Shown: positions 16,466 to 27,121 of the stretch, piece by piece
How the letters are laid out: each line of letters starts with the position of its first letter
Numbering within the stretch: the stretch's first letter is position 1
Position numbers and translations under genes: made by a program
NCBI RefSeq assembly: GCF_003675325.1
Contig: NZ_CP033073.1
Location: 6,386,001-6,450,000, forward strand
Length of the DNA stretch: 64,000 nt
From: Streptomyces dangxiongensis
GTDB lineage: Bacteria; Actinomycetota; Actinomycetes; Streptomycetales; Streptomycetaceae
Reading direction: 5' to 3'
Notes under the pieces: model-generated
Seen by the model: only the letters and a program-made list of their open reading frames with translations
Told to the model about the DNA's origin: nothing
The model's database searches: none

Positions 16466-18946
16466 ATGTCACGCACCGCCCGCTGGAGACTCGGCCTGGG
16501 AGCGAGCGCCGTCCTGCTCGCCGCCACCGTCCTCCCCGCCCCCGCCCACGCCGAGGACGTCACCGACTACGCGATCACCGTCGATCCCTCGGCCACGGGG
16601 CCGAAGATCGACAGGACGATGTACGGCGTCTTCTTCGAGGACATCAACCGCGCCGCCGACGGCGGCCTGTACGCCGAACTGGTCCAGAACCGGTCCTTCG
16701 AGTACTCCGCCGACGACAACACGGCCTACACCCCGCTGACCGCCTGGACGGTCTCCGGCGCCGCACGGGTCGTGGACGACTCCGGCCGCCTCGGCGACCG
16801 CAACCGTGACTACCTCTCCCTGGGCGCCGGTTCGTCCGTCACGAACACCGGCTACAACACCGGCGTCGCCGTGCGGGACGGCCAGAAGTACGACTTCTCG
16901 GTGTGGGCCCGCGCCGACGCCGGCACCACGCTGACCGTGACCCTCCAGGACGCCGGCGGCACGCTCGCGACCGCCCGGCGGATCACCGTGGGCACACACG
17001 GCTGGGCCCGCTACCGTGCCGCCTTCACCGCGACCCGCACCAGCACCACCGGCCGGCTCACCGTGGCGTCCCGCGCCGCCGCGGCCCTGGACATGGTGTC
17101 CCTCTTCCCCCGCGACACCTACCGGCACGAGCCCAACGGCCTGCGCAAGGACCTCGCCGAGAAGGTCGCCGCCCTGCACCCGGGCTTCGTCCGCTTCCCC
17201 GGCGGCTGCCTGGTCAACACCGGCTCCATGCAGGACTACAGCGAGGCCTCCGGCTGGCAGCGCAAGCGCGCCTACCAGTGGAAGGACACGGTGGGCCCGG
17301 TCGAGGAACGCGCCACCAACGCGAACTTCTGGGGCTACAACCAGAGTTACGGCCTCGGCTACTACGAGTACTTCCGCTTCGCCGAGGACATCGGCGCCAT
17401 GCCGCTGCCCGTCGTCCCGGCCCTGGTGACCGGCTGCGGCCAGAACCGGGCCGTCGACGACGACGCACTGCTCGCCCGGCACATCCAGGACACCCTGGAC
17501 CTCATCGAGTTCGCCAACGGCCCGGCGACCTCGAAGTGGGGGAAGGTCCGCGCCCGGATGGGCCACCCCAGGCCCTTCCACCTCACCCACATCGAGGTCG
17601 GCAACGAGGAGAACCTGCCCACCGAGTTCTTCGCCCGCTTCACCCGGTTCCGCGCGGCGATCCAAGCCGCGTACCCGTCCATGCAGGTGATCTCCAACTC
17701 CGGCCCCGACGACTCCGGCCAGACCTTCGACACGGCCTGGAAACTCAACCGGGACGCCGGGGTCGGCCTGGTCGACGAGCACTACTACAAGAGCCCCCGG
17801 TGGTTCCTCCAGAACAACCACCGCTACGACTCCTACGACCGCTCCGGCCCCAAGGTCTTCCTCGGCGAGTACGCCTCCCAGGGCAACGCCTTCAGGAACG
17901 GCCTCGCCGAGGCGGCGTACATGACCGGCCTGGAACGCAACGCGGACGTGGTCCGGCTGGCCTCCTACGCACCGCTGTTCGCCAACGCGGACGCCGTGCA
18001 GTGGAGCCCCGACATGGTGTGGTTCGACAACCACGCCTCCTGGGGATCGGCCAACTACGAGGTCCAGAAACTCTTCATGACCAACGTCGGCGACCGGGTG
18101 GTGCCCAGTACGGCCACCACCACCCCGGACGTGAGCGGACCCCTCACCGGCGCCGTCGGCCTGTCCACCTGGGACACCGCCGCCGCCTACGACGACGTGC
18201 GGGTCACCGCGGCCGACGGCAGCACACTGCTGAGCGACGACTTCTCCGGCGACGCCGCCCGGTGGACGCACACCGGCACCGGTAGCTGGTCCGTCCGGGA
18301 CGGCCGGTACGTCCAGAGCGACGACAGCGCCGAGAACACCATGGTCCAGGCCGGTGACCCGCGCTGGCACGACTACGACCTGCACGTGAAGGCCACCAAG
18401 ACGTCCGGCAAGGAAGGCTTCCTCGTCGCCTTCGGGGTCAAGGACACCGGGAACTACTACTGGTGGAACATCGGCGGCTGGAACAACACCCGGTCGGCGG
18501 TCGAGCAGACCGCGGACGGCGGCAGGGCCACGCTGCTGTCCGGGGCCGGATCGGTGGAGACCGGCCGCACCTACGACATCCGCGTCACGGTCCGGGGCCG
18601 TCAGGTCACCCTCTTCCTGGACGGCCAGGAGTGGGGCCGCTTCACCGACGACAAGCCGGCCGAACCGTTCCGCCAGGTCGTCACCCGGGACGCGCGGACC
18701 GGCGAGCTGATCGTCAAGGTCGTCAACGCCCGCTCCGCCGAGGCCCGCACGGCCATCGACCTGGGCGGCACCCGGGTCGCCCCCCGCGCCCGCGTGACCA
18801 CGCTCGCCGCCGCACCGGACGCGGTCAACACCGGGACGTCCACCCCGGTCGCCCCCCGGACGTCGGTCTTCACCGGAGCCGCCGGCCGGTTCACGTACAC
18901 CTTCCCGGCGAACTCCATCACCTTCCTCAGGATCAGGGAGAAGTAG
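16466..18946 (+). CDS. Secreted GH51 alpha-L-arabinofuranosidase
   Basis: An 826-residue secreted enzyme removing arabinofuranosyl side groups from arabinoxylan or arabinan. A Sec signal peptide ends at AHA (residue 29). An N-terminal GH51 part (about 35-80, MYGVFFEDINRAADGGLYAELVQNRSFE) is interrupted by a CBM4/9-like carbohydrate-binding domain (about 90-225), then the barrel resumes. The acid/base Glu lies in HIEVGNEEN and the nucleophile Glu in VFLGEYASQG. A lectin/LamG-like domain with DDFSG, DYDLHVKATK and YYWWNIGGWNN (about 575-710) is inserted before the C-terminal beta domain. Length fits multidomain actinobacterial GH51. The ATG follows GCGGAG. It overlaps the convergent neighbour by 14 bases. 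Confidence 0.92.
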   Translation: MSRTARWRLGLGASAVLLAATVLPAPAHAEDVTDYAITVDPSATGPKIDRTMYGVFFEDINRAADGGLYAELVQNRSFEYSADDNTAYTPLTAWTVSGAARVVDDSGRLGDRNRDYLSLGAGSSVTNTGYNTGVAVRDGQKYDFSVWARADAGTTLTVTLQDAGGTLATARRITVGTHGWARYRAAFTATRTSTTGRLTVASRAAAALDMVSLFPRDTYRHEPNGLRKDLAEKVAALHPGFVRFPGGCLVNTGSMQDYSEASGWQRKRAYQWKDTVGPVEERATNANFWGYNQSYGLGYYEYFRFAEDIGAMPLPVVPALVTGCGQNRAVDDDALLARHIQDTLDLIEFANGPATSKWGKVRARMGHPRPFHLTHIEVGNEENLPTEFFARFTRFRAAIQAAYPSMQVISNSGPDDSGQTFDTAWKLNRDAGVGLVDEHYYKSPRWFLQNNHRYDSYDRSGPKVFLGEYASQGNAFRNGLAEAAYMTGLERNADVVRLASYAPLFANADAVQWSPDMVWFDNHASWGSANYEVQKLFMTNVGDRVVPSTATTTPDVSGPLTGAVGLSTWDTAAAYDDVRVTAADGSTLLSDDFSGDAARWTHTGTGSWSVRDGRYVQSDDSAENTMVQAGDPRWHDYDLHVKATKTSGKEGFLVAFGVKDTGNYYWWNIGGWNNTRSAVEQTADGGRATLLSGAGSVETGRTYDIRVTVRGRQVTLFLDGQEWGRFTDDKPAEPFRQVVTRDARTGELIVKVVNARSAEARTAIDLGGTRVAPRARVTTLAAAPDAVNTGTSTPVAPRTSVFTGAAGRFTYTFPANSITFLRIREK

Positions 18947-19376
18947 GCGCCCCGTCCGCGGGCTGCCGCCCGGCCGGCAGCAGCCCGCGCTCGGCGAACA
19001 CCTTCTTCGCGACGAAGGTGGCGTTCAGCGCCCTGGGGAAACCGCAGTAAGTGGCCGAGTGCAGCAGCGCCTCCACGATCTGCTCCGGGGTGAGCCCCAC
19101 GTTCAGCGCCGCGTTGACGTGCACCTCGAGCTGGGCCTCGCAGCCGCCGAGGGCGGTCAGCATGCCCAGGGTGACCAACTGGCGGTCCCGGGGCGCCAGC
19201 TCGGGCCGGGCGTAGATCTCGCCGAATCCCCAGGCGACGATCTGGTGTCCCAGCTCGGGGCTGATGTCGGCGAGCGAGTCGATGACCCGCCGGCCGGCCT
19301 CGCCGTCGACGGACTCCAGTACCTCCAGGCCATGGGCGAAACGTTCGTCACGGGTGGTGCTGCGTCGGTCGCTCAT
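18933..19376 (-). CDS. Carboxymuconolactone-decarboxylase-family protein
   Basis: A 147-residue protein of the CMD/AhpD superfamily, close to 4-carboxymuconolactone decarboxylases (PcaC-like): RDRQLVTLGMLTALGGCEAQLEVHVNAALNVGLTPEQIVE is characteristic. There is no CxxC pair, which argues against an AhpD peroxidase. With no other protocatechuate genes nearby, it may be a stand-alone gamma-lactone or stress-related enzyme. The ATG sits 7 bases after the -10 of a strong MerR-type promoter, so the mRNA is probably leaderless and induced by a MerR-family activator encoded elsewhere. Confidence 0.82.
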   Translation of the reverse strand: MSDRRSTTRDERFAHGLEVLESVDGEAGRRVIDSLADISPELGHQIVAWGFGEIYARPELAPRDRQLVTLGMLTALGGCEAQLEVHVNAALNVGLTPEQIVEALLHSATYCGFPRALNATFVAKKVFAERGLLPAGRQPADGAPTSP

Positions 19377-19383
19377 GACCTGA

Positions 19384-19414
19384 ACCGTAGGGGTTGGAGC
19401 GCACTCCAGGTCAA
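19384..19414 (-). promoter_or_regulatory. MerR-type promoter of the CMD-family gene
   Basis: Read on the minus strand: -35 TTGACC (19409-19414), a 19-base spacer, then -10 TACGGT (19384-19389). Within the spacer is TGGAG-TGCG-CTCCA, a perfect 5-bp dyad. The overlong 19-base spacer with a central GGAG/CTCC dyad is the hallmark of promoters twisted open by MerR-family activators. The start codon follows 7 bases after the -10. Confidence 0.8.
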
Positions 19415-19465
19415 GCCCGGCGCGGGTCGAGTCGGCCGGCCCCGCTTCACTCCGGTAACACCTTC

Positions 19466-19504
19466 CGTGAATCCCCGGTTCTCCGGGACACCGGGGAATT
19501 CACG
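19466..19504. other. Hairpin between the CMD and YfhO genes
   Basis: CGTGAATCCCCGG pairs with CCGGGGAATTCACG around a 12-base loop, with one bulged base. It lies between divergent genes, so it is either an operator-like dyad or a leader structure of the YfhO transcript. The surrounding 19415-19627 is less GC-rich than the genes and holds no reading frame I can support. Confidence 0.5.
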
Positions 19505-19562
19505 CACTGTTCTCCTTGTGCGGAATATCCCGGCCCACTTTGCGATGAGTACACAACCATCG

Positions 19563-19623
19563 GGAAAAGGCTCCCGTCTCACTCGGCGAAAACCGCGAAG
19601 TGAATTCCGCTGGGAGCCTTTCC
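19563..19623 (+). promoter_or_regulatory. Leader hairpin enclosing the YfhO ribosome-binding site
   Basis: GGAAAAGGCTCCC (19563-19575) can pair with GGGAGCCTTTCC (19612-19623), 12 bp with one bulged A and a 36-base loop. The right arm contains GGGAG (19612-19616), the only Shine-Dalgarno-like sequence before the YfhO ATG at 19628. Pairing would hide it, which suggests translational control. Inference from sequence only. Confidence 0.45.
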
Positions 19624-19627
19624 GCAC

Positions 19628-22219
19628 ATGGACCGTCCGACCCCGACCGACATGCCGCGCCGGGCCGCCGCCCTGCTCGCCGCGGCCGTCACGATCACGG
19701 CCCTGTGCGCCGGCGACACACTGGCCCGCAGCTACCCCTTCGGCCCCCGCACCCGCAGCGTCAACGACCTGGGCAACCAGTACGTGCCCTTCCACGCCCA
19801 CCTGTGGGACCTGCTGCACGGCAGGGCCGACGGCGGCCTCCTCGTCAACTGGCGGTCCGGCTACGGCACCAGCTTCCTGCCCGACCTCGGCACCTACCTC
19901 GGCAGCCCCTTCGCCCCGCTCGTCGCCCTCTTCCCCCGCGACCGGATCGACCTCGCCGTCTACGCCGTCACCCTCCTGAAGACCGCGTCCGCCGCCGCGG
20001 CCATGGCCTGGCTGCTGCTCACCCTGCGGCCCGGCCGCTGGTGGGCGGCGGCCCTGCTCGGCACCTCCTACGCCCTGTGCGGCTGGAGCGTGGCCGACGC
20101 CTCCTACAACCCGATGTGGCTCGACGGCCTGATCGCCCTGCCCCTGCTGTGCCTGGCGGGTGAGTGGGCGCTCGACGGACGCCGGCGGGTCCTCGGCGTG
20201 CTGACCGTCGCCCTCGCCTGGACCGCGAACTTCTACACCGCCTACATGGCCACCCTCGGCGCCGCGCTGGTCCTGCTGCTGCGCCTGCTCCTGGCCCGCC
20301 CGCCCCGCCGGCAGGCGCTCGCGGCGGCCGGCCGCGCCACCCTCACCACCGTGCTCGGTGTGGGCCTCGCCGCCCCGCTCGTGACGGTCGTCTACCTCGG
20401 CACCCGGCACGCCTACCCCGGCCGCGTACGACAGTTCGCCCCGGTGCCCGCCGAGGACGTGGCGGCCCGGCTGCTCCCCGCCACCTACGGCTTCGGCTCC
20501 CCGGCCCTCTACGTCGGCGTCACCGCCCTCCTCCTCGCCCTCGCCCTGCCCTTCCACCGAGCGGTCCCCGCCCCCGTCCGCACCGGCTGGACCGCGCTGG
20601 TGCTCGCGGTGGCCCTGTCCCTCCAGTGGGGCCCCACCCATCTGCTCTGGCACGCCTTCGCCACCCCGCAGGGCAGCCCCTACCGGCAGGCGTTCGTGCT
20701 GTGCGGGCTGCTCGTCCTCGCCGCCTGGCACGCCCTGGCGCACGGCCTCCCGGACCGGCGCGCCCTCGGCGCCGCGGCCGCGCTGCTCGCCCTGATCACG
20801 GCCCTCGCGGCCCGCAGCAGCCTGGTGCGGGTATGGACCTGGCCGGTGCTGCTGCTCGCCGTCGCCGGGTCGCTGGGCGGGCTCCTCCTCCTGGTCCGCT
20901 CCGGGCGGCGCGGCCGGCTCGCCGGGCTGGCCGTCGTCCTGCTGCTCGGCACCCAGTGCGGCGAGGCCGCCGCCACCTCCGCCGTCGCCGCCCGGCTGCG
21001 CCTGGGGCACCTGGACGACTACGCGCCCTGGGGCGGCCGGCAGGAGCGGCAGGCGGCGGCGGTCGCCGGGGCCGACGGCTGGCCCCGCCACCGCACCGAC
21101 CCCGGCCGCGAACAGACCGTCGGCAACGACCCGATGCTGGTGGGAGGCCAGGGCGCCGCGTACTACAGCAGCCTGACCCCGGACGTCCTCAGCCGCACCC
21201 TCACCGCCCTCGGCGGCGGCTGGACCTCGCGGGGCCGCAGCGTGCAGAGCCTGGACAACGCGGTCACGGACGTGATCTTCTCCGTCGGCGCCCGGGTCCA
21301 CTCGCCGCCCGACCCGCACCGGACGCACCTGCCGGGGGACGGCGGCCCGGTGACCGTGACCCGGCAGGACGTGCCGCCCCTGGTGACCGTCCGCGCCACG
21401 CCCGGCACGAGGACGTTCGGGGCGTCGCCGTACCGCAACCAGGAACTGCTGCTCGGCAGCCGCGTCTACACCGTGCCCCGCGTCAGCGTCCACGACGACC
21501 GCGGGCGGCCGGTGCCGTCCGGCCGGGTCGGCACCGGCACCGCCGTGTCCGCGCCGACGTTCACCGCCCGGTGCCCGGCCGGCACCCGGGTCCACCTGTG
21601 GGCCCCGCACTTCTCCGGCACCGCACGGCTCACCGGCGCCGGGCGCGCTGTCCCGTTCCGCTACGCGTTCCCGCGCAACCGGGCCGCCATGGCACCCCTC
21701 GGCCCGGCCCCGGCCACCGGACGGGTCCGCGTCGAGCTGGTCCCCGACCGGCCCGGCCGCATCCCGGCCGGCGCCGTCGGCTGCCTGGACACCGCCCGGC
21801 TGCGCTCCGCCGCCGCCCGGCTGAAGGCCACCGGCGCCACCGAGGTCGCCGTCTCCGGCGGCACCGTACGGGCCCGGCTGCCCGCCGGCAGCAAGGGGAT
21901 CGCGGTCCTGGCCGTCCCCCGGATCGCCGGCTGGCGGTGCGCCGCGGGCGACGGCCCCGAACGGCCCGCCGCCGCCTTCCACGGCCTGACCGCCGTACCG
22001 CTCGACGCCCACTCCACCCGTGTGACCTGCACCTTCCACCCACCCGGACTGCGGCTGGGCATGACGGCCGGGGCCACCTCGCTGACGGCCCTCGTCCTGC
22101 TCACCGCCCTCACCGCCGTCCGCCGCCGGCGCGCCCAGGCACCGGCCACGACCACATCACCGCGCGAGCGCGTGACCACCGCTGTCCGACCGCGCCCAGG
22201 GGGAGACCCGCCATGCTGA
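19628..22219 (+). CDS. YfhO-family polytopic membrane protein
   Basis: An 863-residue membrane protein of the YfhO family, linked in Gram-positives to glycosylation of surface polymers such as lipoteichoic acid. The N-terminal two thirds contains about twelve hydrophobic helices, with family segments DLGNQYVPFHAHLWDLL, GYGTSFLPDLGTYLGSP and YNPMWLDGLIALPLLCL. A large extracytoplasmic region (about 470-800) precedes a last helix (LGMTAGATSLTALVLLTALTA). Its stop overlaps the start of the GT2 gene by 7 bases. The arrangement with a polyprenyl-phosphate glycosyltransferase and GtrA suggests it transfers a lipid-linked sugar to an outer-surface acceptor. Confidence 0.88.
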   Translation: MDRPTPTDMPRRAAALLAAAVTITALCAGDTLARSYPFGPRTRSVNDLGNQYVPFHAHLWDLLHGRADGGLLVNWRSGYGTSFLPDLGTYLGSPFAPLVALFPRDRIDLAVYAVTLLKTASAAAAMAWLLLTLRPGRWWAAALLGTSYALCGWSVADASYNPMWLDGLIALPLLCLAGEWALDGRRRVLGVLTVALAWTANFYTAYMATLGAALVLLLRLLLARPPRRQALAAAGRATLTTVLGVGLAAPLVTVVYLGTRHAYPGRVRQFAPVPAEDVAARLLPATYGFGSPALYVGVTALLLALALPFHRAVPAPVRTGWTALVLAVALSLQWGPTHLLWHAFATPQGSPYRQAFVLCGLLVLAAWHALAHGLPDRRALGAAAALLALITALAARSSLVRVWTWPVLLLAVAGSLGGLLLLVRSGRRGRLAGLAVVLLLGTQCGEAAATSAVAARLRLGHLDDYAPWGGRQERQAAAVAGADGWPRHRTDPGREQTVGNDPMLVGGQGAAYYSSLTPDVLSRTLTALGGGWTSRGRSVQSLDNAVTDVIFSVGARVHSPPDPHRTHLPGDGGPVTVTRQDVPPLVTVRATPGTRTFGASPYRNQELLLGSRVYTVPRVSVHDDRGRPVPSGRVGTGTAVSAPTFTARCPAGTRVHLWAPHFSGTARLTGAGRAVPFRYAFPRNRAAMAPLGPAPATGRVRVELVPDRPGRIPAGAVGCLDTARLRSAAARLKATGATEVAVSGGTVRARLPAGSKGIAVLAVPRIAGWRCAAGDGPERPAAAFHGLTAVPLDAHSTRVTCTFHPPGLRLGMTAGATSLTALVLLTALTAVRRRRAQAPATTTSPRERVTTAVRPRPGGDPPC

Positions 22220-23163
22220 TATCGATCGTCGCGCCCTGCCACAACGAGGAGGACGTCCTCGCCCGCTTCCACTCGGAGGTCCAGCGGGTCGCCGAGGAAC
22301 TGCTGCCGCTCGGGCACGACATGGAGTTCGTGTACGTCGACGACGGCAGCCGCGACCGTACCCTCGCCGTCCTGGAGGACCTGGCCGGCGCCGACTCCCG
22401 GGTGCGCTACGTCTCCTTCAGCCGCAACTTCGGCAAGGAGGCGGCCCTGCTCGCCGGTCTCCGGCACGCCTCGGGCGACTCGGTCGTCGTCATGGACGCC
22501 GACCTCCAGCACCCGCCGGAGCTGATCCGGCGCATGGTCGAACTGCGCGAGCAGGGCCACGACCAGGTCATCGCCCGGCGCACCCGCACCGGCGACCGGC
22601 TCGCCCGCACCCTCGCCGCCCGCCTGTACTACCGGATCGTCAACCGTCTGGTCGACGTCGAACTCGTCGACGGCGTCGGCGACTTCCGGCTGCTGTCGCG
22701 CCGTGTGGTGGACGCGGTCCTGGGCCTCACCGAGTACAACCGCTTCTCCAAGGGCCTGTTCGCCTGGGTGGGTTTCCCGAGCGTCACCTTCACCTACGGG
22801 AACGCGGCACGGGGGGCCGGCCGCAGCTCCTGGTCCCTGCGCGGCCTGCTCGACTACGGCCTCGACGGCGTGCTGTCCTTCAACAACCGCCCCCTGCGCG
22901 CCGCCCTCTGGCTCGGCCTCGGCCTGCTGCTGTGCGCGAGCCTGTACACGGCCTGGATCGTGGGCGCGGCGCTCGTCAACGGCGTCCGGACGCCCGGGTA
23001 TGTCACCATCATCACCGCGGTCACCGCGCTCGCCGGGGTGCAGATGGTCATGCTCGGTGTCATCGGCGAGTACACCGGCCGCATCTACTACGAGGTGAAG
23101 GGCCGCCCGCACTTCCTGGTGAAGGCGACCAACGTGGAACGGACGAAGGACCTCATCCCGTGA
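22213..23163 (+). CDS. GT2 polyprenyl-phosphate glycosyltransferase
   Basis: A 316-residue family 2 glycosyltransferase of the DPM1/GtrB type. The GT-A domain has SIVAPCHNEEDV, YVDDGSRD, FSRNFGKEAALLAGL and the metal-binding VMDADLQHPPEL. FSKGLFAWVGF is typical of undecaprenyl-phosphate sugar transferases. Two C-terminal transmembrane helices (about 235-290) anchor it. It should move a sugar from a nucleotide donor to undecaprenyl phosphate on the cytoplasmic face, for use by YfhO outside. The ATG follows GGGGAGA and overlaps the YfhO stop. The stop overlaps the GtrA start as TGATG, so all three genes are coupled. Confidence 0.92.
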   Translation: MLISIVAPCHNEEDVLARFHSEVQRVAEELLPLGHDMEFVYVDDGSRDRTLAVLEDLAGADSRVRYVSFSRNFGKEAALLAGLRHASGDSVVVMDADLQHPPELIRRMVELREQGHDQVIARRTRTGDRLARTLAARLYYRIVNRLVDVELVDGVGDFRLLSRRVVDAVLGLTEYNRFSKGLFAWVGFPSVTFTYGNAARGAGRSSWSLRGLLDYGLDGVLSFNNRPLRAALWLGLGLLLCASLYTAWIVGAALVNGVRTPGYVTIITAVTALAGVQMVMLGVIGEYTGRIYYEVKGRPHFLVKATNVERTKDLIP

Positions 23164-23606
23164 TGCCGAATCGCTCGCTGCCCCGCCAGATAGTGGCGTT
23201 CGCCGTGGTCGGTGCGGTGAACACGGCCACCTACTACGGGCTTTATCTGCTGTTCCTCATCCGGCTGCCGTATCTCGCCGCGCACACCCTGGCATTCACG
23301 CTCAGCATGACCGGCTCCTTCTTCCTCAATGCCCGCTTCACCTACCGGACGCGGCCGACCTGGCGGAAGTTCCTGCTGTTCCCGCTGACGAACGTGACCA
23401 ATTTCGTGATCACGACGGCCGGGGTCTATCTGATCGTGGACGTCCTCCACGCCGGTCACCGCTACGCGCCCCTCCTGGCCTCGGCGGCGGCGATCCCGGT
23501 GACGTTCGTCGTGTCCCGCCGCGTGATGCTGCCGGCCGCCAAGCCCGCCGCGCCTGCCGGGACGGGCGACTCCGGCGGGGTCCGCGGCACCGCCGACGCC
23601 GCGTGA
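23163..23606 (+). CDS. GtrA-family membrane protein (putative polyprenyl-sugar flippase)
   Basis: A 147-residue protein with four predicted helices. It matches GtrA at FAVVGAVNTATYYGLYLLF, the conserved FFLNARFTYR, and NFVITTAGVYLIVDV. GtrA proteins are thought to flip undecaprenyl-phosphate-linked sugars to the outer face, completing the step between the GT2 enzyme and YfhO. ATG 23163 overlaps the GT2 stop; GTG 23160 is in frame but less likely. Confidence 0.85.
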   Translation: MPNRSLPRQIVAFAVVGAVNTATYYGLYLLFLIRLPYLAAHTLAFTLSMTGSFFLNARFTYRTRPTWRKFLLFPLTNVTNFVITTAGVYLIVDVLHAGHRYAPLLASAAAIPVTFVVSRRVMLPAAKPAAPAGTGDSGGVRGTADAA

Positions 23607-23672
23607 GCGGGACGCGGACCTCGGGGCCGGGCCGTGTCAGGGCCCGTCGGTCGCGCCCGGCGCGGTAGTACC

Positions 23673-23960
23673 GTGCCCGTGCCGCGGGCGCGCGCCGCCC
23701 GACGGCCTCCGGGCACTCCGCACACCCGTCTCCCCGGCCGCCGGCCGGGCGGACTGCCCGCGTGGACCGGGTGGGCCGCCCTCGCGGCGGGAGCCGTGTG
23801 CCTCGCGGGGAGCGCGGTCTCCGTCGCCCGCTCCGGCTGGCCGGCACCGCTGTCCCCGCCCTCCGTCACCCCCTTCGTCCTCTTCTGGCCGCGGGTGGCC
23901 GGCGTCAGCGTGGTCATGCTGCGGCTGCCCACCCGAAACCTGCCGGGAGGCGAGGGCTGA
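23673..23960 (+). CDS. Possible small single-pass membrane protein
   Basis: A reading frame of about 95 codons from GTG 23673 (GTG 23679 also possible). Its second half has strong G/C third positions and one hydrophobic segment (WAALAAGAVCLAGSAVSVA), so it looks coding. The N-terminus is Arg/Pro-rich and uncertain. No clear Shine-Dalgarno exists; TAGTAC just upstream may serve a leaderless start. I recognise no family. It fills most of the gap between the GtrA gene and the argC promoter. Confidence 0.4.
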   Translation: MPVPRARAARRPPGTPHTRLPGRRPGGLPAWTGWAALAAGAVCLAGSAVSVARSGWPAPLSPPSVTPFVLFWPRVAGVSVVMLRLPTRNLPGGEG

Positions 23961-23995
23961 CCACACCGCCGGCACGGACGGCTTTCGGCGGTGCG

Positions 23996-26221
<2,226 letters not shown>

Positions 26222-26225
<4 letters not shown>

Positions 26226-27121
26226 GCACTCGCAAGCACACGGCCCTGCCGAAAGCCCAGATCCTCATCGAGGCACTGCCCTGGCTGACCCGGCACCACG
26301 GCAAGACCGTCGTCATCAAGTTCGGCGGCAACGCCATGGTGAACGAGGAGCTGAAGGCCGCCTTCGCCCAGGACGTCGTCTTCCTGCGGCACGCCGGCCT
26401 CAAGCCGGTCGTCGTGCACGGCGGCGGCCCGCAGATCAGCGCCGCCCTCGACCGGCACGGCATCGTCAGCGAGTTCAAGGCGGGCCTGCGCGTCACCACC
26501 GACGACGCCATGGACGTCGTACGGATGGTCCTCGCCGGGCAGGTGCAGCGCGAACTGGTCGGCCTGCTCAACCGGCACGGCCCGCTCGCCGTCGGCATCA
26601 CCGGCGAGGACGCGCACACCATCACCGCCACCCGGCACACCCCCGAGATCGACGGCGAACCGGTCGACATCGGACGGGTCGGCGAGATCACCGCGATCGA
26701 CACCGGCGCGATCGAGGCCCTGCTGGCCGACGGCCGCGTCCCGGTCGTGTCCTCCATCGCCCGCTCCCAGGACGACGGGCACGTCTACAACGTCAACGCC
26801 GACACGGCGGCCGCGGCACTCGCCGCGGCACTGGGCGCCGAGACCCTCATGGTCCTCACCGACGTCGAGGGCCTCTACGAGGACTGGCCGCGCTCCGACG
26901 AGGTGATCAGCCGCCTCACCGCTTCCGAGCTGGAGAAACTGCTGCCGGACCTGAGCGCCGGCATGGTGCCGAAGATGGAGGGCTGCCTGCACGCCGTGCG
27001 CAACGGCGTGACCACCGCCCGCGTCATCGACGGCCGGGTCCAGCACTCGATCCTGCTGGAGATCTTCACCGACGAGGGCATCGGCACCATGGTCGTGCCG
27101 GACGAACAGGGGGAGTCATGA
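26222..27121 (+). CDS. argB: N-acetylglutamate kinase
   Basis: A 299-residue amino acid kinase family enzyme phosphorylating N-acetylglutamate. Conserved stretches: [10 protein letters not shown] (phosphate-binding Lys), [42 protein letters not shown] and [14 protein letters not shown] short N-terminal helix before the core (about residues 1-25) is the type linked with arginine feedback inhibition in hexameric NAGKs; this is inferred. It overlaps argJ and argD by 4 bases on each side. Confidence 0.97.

Noticed and set aside
19373..22039. An 888-codon minus-strand frame opposite the YfhO gene
   Set aside because: Gly/Arg/Pro/Gln-rich without family similarity; the plus strand encodes a clear YfhO protein with matched codon bias.
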